Assembly (NCBI RefSeq): GCF_030272615.1
Contig: NC_081414.1
Location: 333,001 to 391,000, forward strand
Length of the DNA stretch: 58,000 bases
Reading direction: 5' to 3'
Origin: Cryptomeria japonica
Taxonomy: Eukaryota > Streptophyta > Pinopsida > Cupressales > Cupressaceae
Shown here one piece after another: positions 42,395 to 53,727 of the stretch (the first letter of the stretch is position 1; every line of letters begins with the position of its first letter). The position numbers were made by a program, and so were the translations under genes. A model generated the notes under the pieces. That model searched no databases. It saw only the letters and a program-made list of their open reading frames with translations, and had not been told where the DNA came from.

Positions 42395-44750
42395 TGTCCC
42401 CTATTAGCTTTTTCTTTTTATGCAGTTGCATCATTAGATGCTGCTAGTTATCTCGCAGCTGCACATTTTCCTTATGTTGTAGTTGTAGTGAAGTGGGACT
42501 GTGCAGTTGAATTAGTCAATTGTGCCCACATTTTTCTCCATTCTTTTCCTATTTAAGGAGTACCTTCATTTGTAAATATTTATCTTTTTCATGCTAAGCA
42601 AAACTCTGCAGAATTTTTGCCTCAACTAAGACTTTAAGCTTTTGTTGTGAAGATTCTATCAAGCAAATAAAGAAAGCAATTTTGTTTGATCTCAAACTTT
42701 GTGTTGTGTCAAGAAAGATGTTTATATGAGTTAATGTTCTTATGTTCATTAATTATATATGTTCTTTACTTCCTTGGTATTGGAGATATTGTTATGTGGG
42801 TAAAAAAGTTCTTGAATCGTGCAAGTAGACTGTGTGCTCCTCACATATTTGGAAATTTTTTTGATAATTAAGTGATTAGTCGTAGGCTTTGTATTACTGC
42901 AGTTACTTGTAGTTTAAAGGATTAGAAATTTATACTTGAAGACTTTGAGCTGCAAGTTAAGTTTCTAATTATTTGTAATAATCAGTTTGAGTTAGTGTTA
43001 CATTTAAAGGAGAGTTTGTGCTACTTGATTGTAAGTTTTAGCGTAGTTTGTTAGATTCATTGTTCTTTTATTTAAGTATCTAAAGAGATGGAGAATTGTA
43101 ACAAGGCGGAGGGAGAATACATAAACTCTATAAAAAAAGAGTTATATGCCCAATACCAACCCACTGATTTTGATTTCTTATTAATTAGAGAAGAAATTTC
43201 AAAGGGAACCTCCCCTTGATGAGAGGAGAGATTAAATTCTCAACATAGCTGTGTGTGAATCATATATTTTGTCATTGGTATGCTAGTGACAAAATATTCA
43301 CCCAACATAAATCAAAGATGGAAATGGATAACAAAATAAATGCACACCATAACTCAATAATTACGTGGCCATGACTTGTATTAATCTTTCAAATAAGTTA
43401 CATCAATACATCTTCTCTCTTTGGATTCTTTCAACACTTCTTTGCTTCAACAACCTGTGAATAACATATGTTTCCTTCAACTCAAGCATTAAATAAATAG
43501 GCATGAGAGGAACCATAAAACACAAATGATTTTGAAATCCACTCAGGCACAAATCACAAAAAATAGAATACTTCTTCCTTCAACTTGTGATTTAAAACAA
43601 CTTACAAGTTGTCACAATTGCATTTAGCAATTTTTATGAAAACTAAAAATAATTATAATTTGCTAATTAATAATTACATTCCAAAATAACAACAAGAAGG
43701 TTGAGACATTTTCTCAACAAACATGTTATTCCAATTGCGAGAGATATGTGTCATTCACTCCTATCTTGCAACACACTTTCACAAGTGGGATTTCCAAGAA
43801 AAACATTAGTTGTGTCTTACTGCTCCAACAAAATTGCAACCACTATGCTAAGAGATGGCTGCAACATTTGTTGGTTGGCCCATGCCTCCACTAGCTTCTC
43901 TATAATTGGTCTCTTTACTCACACCAATTGGCTTTCTCATGCTGCAATTTCTCTCTCTTCTGTTGGATCCTACCCCTCTTCTCCAACCACCTATCTCTCT
44001 ACCATTACTACATCTGTCTCATCTTTGAACATATCCCTTTCTTGCCTTGGTGGATCTCGCTCCATTGGTCAGGTAGCAAACGATCACATCAACTGATCTA
44101 TCTCTACTATTCATGCCTTTCCCTCATACTACCAGTCCTCTTAACATCTCTTGGACCACATTCCTCAAACTCATACCACAACTCCTTCAACGCAGTTGCA
44201 TCAATGAATGACATGTTGGATGAAAACAAGGATCTCTTTTAGTCACCAAATAACATGCCTCATCATTATGTGGTAAGATTAAATTGACTTACGCAAATGG
44301 ATACCTTTACCAAATACATCTTCATACTGCAGATCATTCCTCAAGCATAATGTGATAAAGTGTGATCCAAGAACTTGTGGACGAGACACATCGGGTCCAT
44401 CTCTTCACCTTGCAATAACCCAATTGTGTAGACGGTAGCTATATATCAATTACAAAGCACTGTAACAATATTGCAGTGAAGAACTGTTACCCTCTTTTGT
44501 GAATAAAGGATCTCTTGGATTAACCTAGGCACACTGATTTCTTCATCAAAATTGATTTAAAATATCATCAAATTCTTGTTGAGCATATGAATATCTGGAA
44601 TACACGTTTCAAATCTAGGCAAGGTGTATTTAAATGGCTAATTGTATTTAGCAATATACCAATAACGTAAAAAACAAAAAAAAAGAAGCTCCCGCAATAT
44701 CTCCCACCTAGGCATTTTTTAAATCCCCTCGCAACGACTCCCTTGCAGCG
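42395..44750. other. Intergenic, possibly a worn LTR at its start
   Basis: 42540-42720 has a CCTATTTAAGGAG TATA-like site and a leader-like sequence as in LTR promoters, but no ends were defined. A 9-base stem ATTTTGTCA…TGACAAAAT lies at about 43270-43298. A reading frame at 43701-44096 has unremarkable Ser/Thr-rich composition and is not called. The rest shows nothing recognisable. Confidence 0.4.
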
Positions 44751-45967
44751 TTGGACCTTGTGTTGGGCATTTCTTTTGTTGTTTTCGTGGCCGTGGGTAG
44801 TGGCAATGCTACTACGGACATACCTGGTGGTGGATCTTTGTGGCCCTCGGCTTCACTGGACTCTCTCTCGGCATCAACTGTTGGCGGCCCTGCCTCCTCC
44901 CTGGTGGGTGATGTGGATGCTTCGTCTCGTCCCTCTACCTCTATCGCTGGTGATCTGCAGGGTGTGCGGTTTTTGGTCTCCCTCCTCCTGTGATTGCTGA
45001 CGGAGGCTCTCTTCCATCTTCACCCACGCCCTCTGCGCGGGGGTTTCGAGATGGGTCCCCCACGACTGGTGTCTCTGACCCAGTTTTGGATTTGGAGGCC
45101 CTTGCTGCTGCCGCGGGTGATTCTCGGGGTGAAGATGCTCTGCCCAGGCCCTTTACTAGAAAGCATAGCTTTGCCCGTGTGACTAAATTTGTTTCCCATC
45201 CTTCTAAGGGATTTTGTCCTCTCCCTTGTGCCAAGACCTCTCTTGTTGTGGTCTATGGCCGAGAGGTTATGGAGAATGTTGACTTCAATCAACACAATGC
45301 TCTGGTCTGCAAATTTACTGGGTTTTGGTCTTCCCTCCCGAACCTTCATCACTGGGTGAGTGATTCTTGGAAGCCCCTTGTTTCTTATGGCATTGAGCTT
45401 TTCCCTTGTGCTAAGGGGTTTTTTGTTGCCTCCTTTACCTCTAATCATGAGTGTGATTTGATTTTGGGTAAGCTTTGGACTTGGGAGGATCACTCCCTCT
45501 CTATCAAGCCCTGGACTCCTTCCTTCAACCCCCTTATAGAATCCCTCTTTGTTCGTCCAGTTTGGGTCCACCTCCCCAATCTCCCCCTCCATTTCTGGGA
45601 ACATTCTTGTTTTGAGGCCATCAGTAACTCCATTGGCAGCTTCTTGAAGGTTGATGATGCCATGTTCTCCATGGGTCATTCTACCTTTGCTCACCTTTTA
45701 ATTGATGTTGACATATCTCTGGCCCTCCCTAGGGATGTGGTTCTTATGGTTGGAGATAGGCCTTGGACCCAACCGTTGGATTATGAGGGCCTCCCTTTTC
45801 GCTGTCGAAGGTGCTTCTCAACGGGTCACCTTGCCTCTAATTGTTCTCTCTCTCATTGCAAAGGTGCCTTACGTATTTTCAAAGAAGATTCTGACGAATT
45901 TGCGAGTTCAAGGACAACTTTGCGAGTGATTTGCAATAAAAGTTCTCTTTTTTTGGATTTTGGATAA
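44751..45967 (+). pseudogene. LINE (L1-type) ORF1 fragment with DUF4283 and zinc knuckle
   Basis: After a Gly/Ser-rich N-terminus (with a frame change near 44970) comes a DUF4283-like RNA-binding region at about 45210-45790. It includes FTGFWSSLPNLHHWVSDSW, LGKLWTWEDHSLSIKPWTP and VRPVWVHLPNLPLHFW. Then comes a CCHC knuckle, CRRCFSTGHLASNC, at about 45805-45846. This pair is the hallmark of plant L1 ORF1 proteins, which coat LINE RNA. No endonuclease or RT follows. The frame stops at 45967 in unrelated sequence. It is thus cut at the 3' side, the opposite of the usual 5' truncation. Confidence 0.82.
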
Positions 45968-46760
45968 AATATGCAGAATATAAGAAGGAAGGGTTGAGAA
46001 AACTATGCTAAGTGTAATCTAATCCTAAGAATAAAGAGACGGGATTCCTTGCCCAAAATCAACCCACACTTCGCTTTGCCAACATAGCACAACTACATGA
46101 AGGCGGTGCAATCTTTAGTGATTGTGAAATAAATTTTTCAAATCATCAATGAATGCCATCAATTCGAACAACACCCACCCGGTAATTGAAGTTGAATCCA
46201 CACACAAAATAGGCTGAGACTAACCTTGCACAATAGGCAACAGTCGGCTGTGAACCAAATGTATAAGCTTGGATTTTACAAGCAATCCTATCAAATCTCG
46301 TTCATCTAATAACTTAAAGGCAAATCTAATCTAATGAAGAGAGCAAGACCATGCAGATTGCTAAAATAGAACAAGAAGGCACCATCAAATTGAACAATGT
46401 ATTAAGTTTGCTACTTCAACAATCCTGTTGCAACAATCTCATAAAACAAGCTCTCCTCCCTTTACAAATGAGGGGGTCAACCCTTTATATAAGCCTTAAA
46501 CCAAGAAGGCATGCAAACCCTAATTAGGGTTTTCCCCAAAAGATTCTCCACTCAAGATGCAACAAGGTGGGAATCAACAATTAATGCCCATGAAACTCAT
46601 ATACGATTAATTCAAATTTGCCTAAAATGACATCCATCTATGCATTAAATGCACCACTTACATCCAATTTGCCCAACATACAATGAATATTCTCCATGCC
46701 AAATTCTCATAAATGACCACCATTACATGCTACGACGACATACAAAGGGAATCTGATGCA
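45968..46760 (-). promoter_or_regulatory. LTR-like promoter region on the minus strand
   Basis: Read on the minus strand, AAACCCTAATTAGGGTTT (46515-46532) is a perfect 18-base palindrome of two facing telo-boxes. It is followed after about 20 bases by a TATA box (GGCTTATATAAAGGG, 46483-46497) and a GGAGGAGAGC leader. The arrangement is typical of a plant LTR. No TG…CA ends or primer site were located, so the element is not delimited. Confidence 0.4.
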
Positions 46761-47780
46761 AGGGCATCCGGAAAATTCATCCAGCTAGAGTAGTTGATCG
46801 TGGAGTTGCTGATTACCGAGGAGTTGACCTTGGAGATTGTGGCATTTCTTCATATTTGTGAATTTAAAGCTGTGGATCTGGATTTAGCATCTAGAGATCC
46901 TTGACTTAAACATATTTGAAATTCATGGCATTTGGATTTGATTCCGGCGAGATATCGATTCCAGTATTGATTTGTTCTTACCGGTTGTCCCTACAATGTG
47001 TGGGACAAAGATGAATTGGGTTGCAGATCGTCTTCGTGACTTACAGATCATATGGGAGTGTTGTTTTGGACTTGGCCGATGTTCGTGGAGATCTGCTCGA
47101 AGTTCTAAACATTTTTGGAGGTGTTCTTGGTGATTTGGCCGATGCATTTATGTTTACACGTTTTATCTTAAACCGGTGCATTTTGGCCAGCTTGATTAGT
47201 ATGTTGAGGCTTGCGAATGGTATAAAGGCGAAGTGAGGAGATTCATTTAGGAGGGGGAGATCCACAAAAGATAAGATTTAGAAAAGATGTAGATTCCGGA
47301 GGCGCTGAGGTGTTTTGGTCCGGCAGACTGAGGTCCGAATAAACAAATAGAGTTAAAGGCAGATGATCTACTGGATCAGGAAATTAAGTTGTTTGAATCA
47401 TTTTGTTATCCTAGGTTGCGACCTATCTTTGTAAAGCCTGAGGACATATGAAATTCATTAAATTATTATAAGGATTTCTCTTTGAGGGGTTTTCCCCAGG
47501 TATATCTTGTGCCATGTGAACTGGTTTGCTTTGTTATTCATGGTGTTTATGTTTTAGGCTGCAAGGCGGGGTTGTCTTTCATTGGACCTCCCTACCTTGA
47601 CTGCACCAAAATTCTTCATAAAACCATAAATATGGCGGTTGCATGCAAAATATGCATCCTAAATCTTCCATGCGTTGACCAGTCCACCACTTGGTCAAAT
47701 TATTCCAGCAATAAATGCATTGTCACTACTCCATTAAAATATTCTCATCTAGGAGTGGACGACCATTGTCACGTTCATTG
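46761..47780. other. Intergenic stretch before gene E
   Basis: No protein or RNA gene was recognised. Around 47000-47240 the sequence is G/T-rich with repeated TTGGCC and GGAG words but no clear period. It probably includes the gene E 3' flank. Confidence 0.35.
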
Positions 47781-50700
47781 ATTGCATACGTTATGAACTT
47801 CGAGATGATGACTTCCAACTCTCCCATTGCGACACTTGGCTACTCTCAATTTGATACTCCAACAATGCGACTTCCTCTTCGCCCTTGGAGAAAAATTTTG
47901 CCCACTCTATCTCCATTTCCTATGTCTTCTTCATGATGCTAGAGAATGAAGAAACATTTTCAAAGCCTTGTTTGGAAAATGATCTGATGAAGAAGTATTC
48001 ATGCAACTGAGTCCTCAAAGAATTAACTGTCACTCCATTTTCATTCAGTTGCCTTGCAAACAATGCTTTGATGGTATTGACAATCTTTTCTTGCACCCTT
48101 TTGATTGAGTCTTTTAGAGCTAAAGACTCCATGCTACACCTTTCAAAAATGCTTTCCAGAGAAAATGACACAAAACCACCTTGGGAAGTCGTAGATTTCA
48201 TTCTCTTGGATGACTTTCCCATCAATCAATGTTTGCTTCGGAATCTTCATCAAAGCCCTGAGTCGTGGAATGGTGAGGTCTTGATAGATGTGCACGTCCT
48301 CCCATAGACCCTCTGTTGTTTCCACTATGTTTATAAGAGTAACCAACCTAGAATGAAGATGAGTCGGATCTTCAATGAATTTTCCGGTTGAAGCGAAGAC
48401 ATCTTCTACTCATTCTTTGACGTCATGAGCTATATTCCTAACTATTTCAGCTTCGTTAATGTCTTCTTGAGGAAGGAAAGGAGGAAAGAATGAAGGGTCA
48501 GCCTCTCTGAGTGGCTGTTTAAAGTTTCTGATATAGTTGTGTAAGGCATGATTTTCTCTCTTTAGCCTTTTGCATTTTTCCTTTAGTTTCTACATTTGTT
48601 CCTTCATTGCTAAAGAAGACCCTTCAAAATCTTCCACAACCTGTGTCATGGAAGTGTGCCCCAAGTCAATTTATTTGATTACATAGTCACTTGGCGCAAT
48701 TTCATTCTTGTCTTTATCTGCCATGGGCTCAGCCAAATGTAGAGTCCTGGATCCGGACTCATTCCTTGTGACTTTGGAAAATTTTTGGGCAACCTTCTTC
48801 TCTGTTGGCTGATCCATCCTCTTTAAGAGTTCCTCTACTTGTCGTGCCGAATCAATTTATGTCTTTGTTTCCTTCCTCAACCCGTCCCCTAGCCAATCTA
48901 TAGCAACTGTCGATGGATTCTGAATCTGCATGTGTGTGGGCTCCCATGATGTTTCCTCCATTTCTCTAAGGATTGTTTCTATGAAACTATCCTGGTGGGG
49001 TTCTTCCTAATGGGGAGGAATTTCCAGTCTCTGATCTCTTGCTTGATTGGGCCTATGTGAAGCACTGGCGCTGAGAACATCTTGTGCTAGAGCAATGTTA
49101 GGAAGATTGTCTTGCGGTGGTTTAACATGATTCTTTTGTGTGAACATTTCCACCTCCTGTACGCTGGAAGAGCTAGCTAGTGATTGCATTCCTTCTACTC
49201 TTGTTCTCTTCGGCGCGGGTTCTTCCTGAGGGACCTCTTGCTGAGCATTCTTCCTTTTCACTGTTCGTGGCTTCTTTGGAACATTCCTTCCTTTTCTAGG
49301 ATCAGCCTCCCTTTGTTGAACTTCTCCTTTTTCGCCTTGGGCCTATGAAGATCCTCCTATAGCCTCGTTGTGGGAATCAAGATTTCCCATCAATTGGAAA
49401 TTCAAGTGGACATTTTCTTCTTTCAACCCTCTTATATGCCTATCAACCCAATGTTTGGTGAATTTCAATACGGGTTTGGCCAAAATGTCCAGATCATCAA
49501 TTTTGTGTATTGACCAATCTAGAAGCTGAATAGGTTGATCTTTCACCTTTTTAAATTCAAGTTGCACTAAGTCTGAATCCTCCTTCACTTGATTTGACAC
49601 CTGCATTACTTCACCTATCCTGATTGTGTCAAGGGGCAGCCGAGAAAACATTTTCTTCCTGACCTCAAGGTCATCCTTGGTGCCCAATAGTCTTCTAGGT
49701 GAAACTTGTGTAAAAACTTCACTCCAACAACCTTTTTGATCTTATGATATAGATCGTAGTGAGACCTGGTGGTGTAATATGCTAAGCAGTAAAATGCCAA
49801 TTCTTCTCTTGTCTTCTCAACTGCAACCAGGTTCGAGCACACTTCCACATAGTCCTTGAGGACGACTGGGAATTCAATAGATAGCTTATTTTTCTTCTTC
49901 TGAATTTGGTCATAAGTTCTAGAAGTATTAGTTTGTCAGATGGATACTGTGGCAGTTTAAACGGTTGGAAATTGAAACCCCATACCCTGATATATGTGAA
50001 CTTTGGAAATTGGAGGAACATGGCTGCAAATTTTTGAACCAATGCCCTAGCTTGTGGTGACACTCTTGTGTGGAGCTCATTCTGCATAAATCTGGTTAGG
50101 TACATGGTGAAAGTTGCATTCACCAGCTTGAAAGAATTAGTATTGTAGAGGTGCAGCTGAGGCTAATTCTCATGAACTTTCAGTTGTGTCGGTCCGCAAC
50201 CCATAACTCCCTTTCCTCACAAACCATCAAAGCCTCCCATCCTTGCAAACATGTAAATTACATAGGAGCTCATGTAGAAGGATTGTAACTTTTTTTCTTT
50301 CAAATCTTTTAGTTGCTCATGTACATAGTGGTTGATTAGTTTAGCCCAGTCCACCAACCCATTAGCATTCATCATTTCACCAATGTAGAAAAACATCCAT
50401 GGCTCAAAATTCACGGTATGTGAATATCCCATTATCCTAGTTAGCATCATTATTAGCTCCACATACTCCTATTTGAACTCGAAGATAGTGAACGTCTTAG
50501 GCATTTTGGAGATGTGCGGTCTAGGTTTTTGCAACCAATGCTTGTTGAAAGTCTTCGCACATCTGTCAGGACCTACATCATTTATTGCCTTAGCTCCATT
50601 TATAGACAGGTAAGTATCGAATGATGTGAAGGAATTCCGAAGGCTTCACCAATTGATTCTGGAATCAAGGTGGCCAACAACTTGTCACTTAATGTTAAAA

Positions 50701-51007
50701 TTGTCCTCCTTTCCAGTTTGTAGTGTTTTGCACATTCCAAAATCAAGTCTGGACATTAAATAGAAGGGGGAAATCTTGTTGCCTCAACAATTCCACTGCT
50801 GACAATCCTGGTAGCGGTAGGAGATAGACCGTGTCCTGTTGTCCCAAACACCCTAATTTTGAAGGCAACCATGTTGAACGTTCCAAAATTTGTATCACTG
50901 ATTTCCTTCCACCTGGACACCATCTTAAATTTCGGAAGGAATCCCTTCATCTCAGCCTTTATTTGTGCCTGACTGGTGATGGTTTCTGCCTTGCTTGATT
51001 CTGCCAT
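47781..51007 (-). pseudogene. Gene E (family II, PMD-like N-terminus)
   Basis: Start ATG is at 51007 (MAESSKAETITSQ). SSGIVEATRFPPSI, a stop, then CPDLILECAKHYKLERRTIL…SIGEAFGIP align with copy C (SSGIIEVAAFPPAI; LVRECIARYDP…VFKIP). Later FEPWMFFYIGEMMNANGLVDW and FLQFPKFTYIRVWGFNFQPF…PSDKLILLEL align with B and C. A basic segment (KRKNAQQEVPQEEPAPKRTR) and ADKDKNEIAPSDYV match the B linker. A coiled-coil tail runs to about 47800. Reading-frame changes near 50470, 50000, 49720 and 48230 and several stops mark a pseudogene. The length was about 1,050 codons. The function is unknown. Confidence 0.78.
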
Positions 51008-51145
51008 CCTAGGAATAAATCGACACTTCAACAAACAAAGCTTCTTGAAAAGGATGAAAAAAAAAATCTCTAAGTATGACTTTCTTCACTTTCTCCAACT
51101 CTTCTTTCTCCAAATTCACATGTGAAGAATGAATTACACTTGTGC

Positions 51146-51156
51146 GTTTATATAGA
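51146..51156 (-). promoter_or_regulatory. TATA box of gene E
   Basis: On the minus strand TTCTATATAAACGC lies about 140 bases upstream of the gene E start codon. It is a strong TATA match at a suitable distance, with a pyrimidine/purine-rich leader between the two. Confidence 0.55.
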
Positions 51157-51907
51157 ACTCTTCCCATATGCTACTAAGTTGGCGAGGACTCAATTTGAGC
51201 AATTGTATTAATTATGCATCCTACTTTCCTTTCCACAATGCCATGCAAACGGGCTCCACCATCATAGTTGAGTTCCAAAATGGAACTTTCTTTTTTTGCA
51301 TTGAGTTGTGCGTCATACTTGGAATATTCCCTTGCCAACTCATTACTTTCCATTCTTCAAATTCTAGAGGGATTTTTTTTAAGTTTGACTTGATTTCCTT
51401 CTTATCTATCCACTTGGCCCCAAAACCCTAGGAGAGAGAATCTTTTAGGAAAAAGAATCTTCGCCTCCGGAGGAACTTTCTTGAAGTTTTTCAATTTTCC
51501 ACAGCCTGAAGGAGCTTTTCAATGCTTTTCCACCATCTCCTAGTTTTTAGGAACTTTCCTAAAATTTAGGACCCAGGTCTAGGAGAGAGAGAATTCTCTC
51601 ACGAATCCAAATCTGCAGAAAAATTCAAATTCCGACGAGGTTTGGCATCTAAAAATAGATTTTTTCAAAAAATTTACCTTGGGGATTTCTTGCTTTTCCA
51701 TTCCATTCCTGACCTTCAAATTCCCATTTGCCTTGGAAAATTCTTGAATCCTTGATATGGGTGTGGATTTCATTGTGTGAAGGAATTTGCTCAATTTTTT
51801 ACTTCTTCCATGCCTTAGTCATTTCAATACCCTCTCAACACTTTGGGTGCTATTTCCATTGATGGTGGATTTTCATGTTTTGAAATTCTTCCTTGAAGAC
51901 TTCATCC

Positions 51908-52470
51908 TAGCGCCCTACCTGACTTCTAAGCGCTATTTTCACCTTGGCTTGGAAATCGATGCTTTTGGCATTTTCCATGACTCATCTCCTTTAGCGCCCT
52001 CTATTCATCCTTGGGCAGAATTTTGACTGAGTCATGAAATTTTGACTTTTTGAAAATTTCCATGACAATGGAGTTTTAGCACCCTATCTACCCCTTAGGC
52101 GTTGTTTTGACACTGAGGAAGAATTTCACCATTTTTCAATTTTCCTCCGCACAAGCATTTTAGCGCCATCCTCCATGCATGGGCGTTTTTTTCCACTAGC
52201 CTGAGGGAATTTTGACTTGGGAACACTTTTTCACACCCTTCTTATTTTGGCACCATAGCTCTCCTTTGGGCACTAAATCATAGTGATGAAGGAATTTGAT
52301 TGATTTTGAGTTTTCCATGCTTGGCTCTATTTGGCGCCTTATCTCCTCCTTGGGTGCTAATCTCCACTGGTGATGGAATTTTGCAATTGTGGATTTTCCA
52401 TGATGCCTCCACTTTAGCACCCTACTTGGCAGTAGGGCATGGATTCCACTAGATGAAGGAATTTCATCTT
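51908..52470 (-). repeat. Seven-unit, 84-base tandem array upstream of gene E
   Basis: TAGCGCCC or a close variant starts units at 51908, 51992, 52077, 52161, 52248, 52332 and 52415, giving steps of 83-87 bases. In most units a facing half (TGGGCGCTA or variant) follows about 20 bases later, then GAAGGAATTTTGA and TTTTCCATG. Each unit can thus form a small stem. It lies about 750 bases upstream of the gene E TATA box. Confidence 0.92.
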
Positions 52471-53204
52471 TCGTTCATTTCCGGACTTAGAGAATTTTGA
52501 TGCTTCCAAATTTAGGATGCCATTTCAGGAATGGAGGTGGATTTTTTAGACTTAGAGAAATTTGATCAACATTTCTACTCCTGGAATGGATTCTTACACT
52601 TAGCCAAATTTTGACCACTCTACCCACTTTTTAGCCTTTTCCGGATTTAGAAATAATCATGAAAGCTCAGTCTTCAGTGTCTTCCTGTGAGGAACTTGCC
52701 ACAAATTGACTTTCCAAAAATAGAAAGTGCTTCAAATGTCAGAGTTAGAACCAAAACATGATGCAAGGTGACTTACTAAAAATGGTAAATTTGATTTTCG
52801 GTGAAATGAAGACATTCCGGGAGGCAATGAAATCCCTAAAAAATGGGAACTTTCTAAAAAATAGAAAGTTGCTCAGAATTCACTCATATTTCACATGTCG
52901 GATCCTTAGAGGGTCCATACTCCAATGCAACATTCAATTTTCAAAAACCCTAAAAGGAAACTCCTAAAATCTAGGACTGAAGACAAAAACCCTAAAATTA
53001 ACAAAACAAGCTCTAAACTTAACCAAATTAGCTCAAACGAAAAACAAACTTGATCAAATTGACCCCACTCGAGAGATTGACAACAATGCCACAAAAGACC
53101 CCAAAAAAACAAAAACAAAAAGACCAAGAGGGCCTAAAAATTAGGGGGTCCCCATTTGGAATGGGGTGATGCGTGATTAGGTCACAACAGTACAGATCCT
53201 TTCA
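52471..53204. other. Region between the gene E array and the helicase remnant
   Basis: Short repeats of GGAACTTTC / GAAAGTTGC and CTTAGAGAAATTTGA occur at 52480-52870. Near 53146-53165 TTAGGGGGTCCCC…GGAATGGGG resembles a polypurine tract. It is followed by a 23-base segment beginning TGATGCGTG and ending ACAACA, and helicase sequence resumes right after. This may be the right-hand end of the element that carried gene E. Confidence 0.4.
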
Positions 53205-53727
53205 GTGTTCTTCCACATTTTTTTCTTTGCGATAGAAGATCGAAGCCCCAGGCATCTCGTAGCCACACACACTCTATTTGATACTTTCAAAAACTTAATA
53301 TTTCCTTAGGACCCTCCCACCTCAAACCTTTTATTGCTCCTTACTAGAGAAAATATGATTTTGCATTCCTCTCCCTGATAATTACGCATAGAACAAACTC
53401 GAGGAGTCTTCAACATTTCAGGGTCCATCCTCTCTATTTTAATCCGATTAAGAATTCTAATGCTTGAGATTTTTTTGAATCTCACTCGTCTAACCTTTAT
53501 ACATAGTCAGAATTGTTATGTCGTTGTTTTCGTAACCTTGTTATAGGAGATAAAGGCAAAATTCCACAATTAACCAAGCTTCCTTCACATTTATCTTGGT
53601 GCTGGCCTCACTTGTCTCCAACTCCATAGCATTGTGATCCAAGAGAAAGACATTGTTTTGAATACCTTTAATATTCTCAAAATTTTGAATGTTGTCATGA
53701 TCCTGCAAGGAGGGATACGGGTCTGAT
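53205..53727 (-). pseudogene. NFX1/ZNFX1-like helicase, downstream part
   Basis: Reading on the minus strand from the solo LTR: DPYPSLQDHDNIQNFENIKG, then NVFLLDHNAMELE…STKINVKEA, then QGYENNDITILTMYKG, then NYQGEECKIIFSLVRSNK (SF1 helicase motif V/VI), then FLKVSNRVCVA. These follow the order of the C-terminal helicase domain of NFX1-type zinc-finger-containing protein 1 (an SF1, UPF1-like RNA helicase family). Stops and shifts occur in several places, and the motif VI arginine-rich box is degraded. It continues the fragment at 55258-55998 on the far side of the LTR. Confidence 0.75.

Noticed and set aside
43701-44242. Ser/Thr-rich frames of 131 and 104 codons
   Set aside because: Two overlapping frames compete, neither has a recognisable domain, and no promoter or splice context supports them.
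44941-45694. Minus-strand frames of 97 and 224 codons
   Set aside because: They are the complement of the LINE ORF1 region, whose plus-strand frame has a clear DUF4283 and zinc knuckle.
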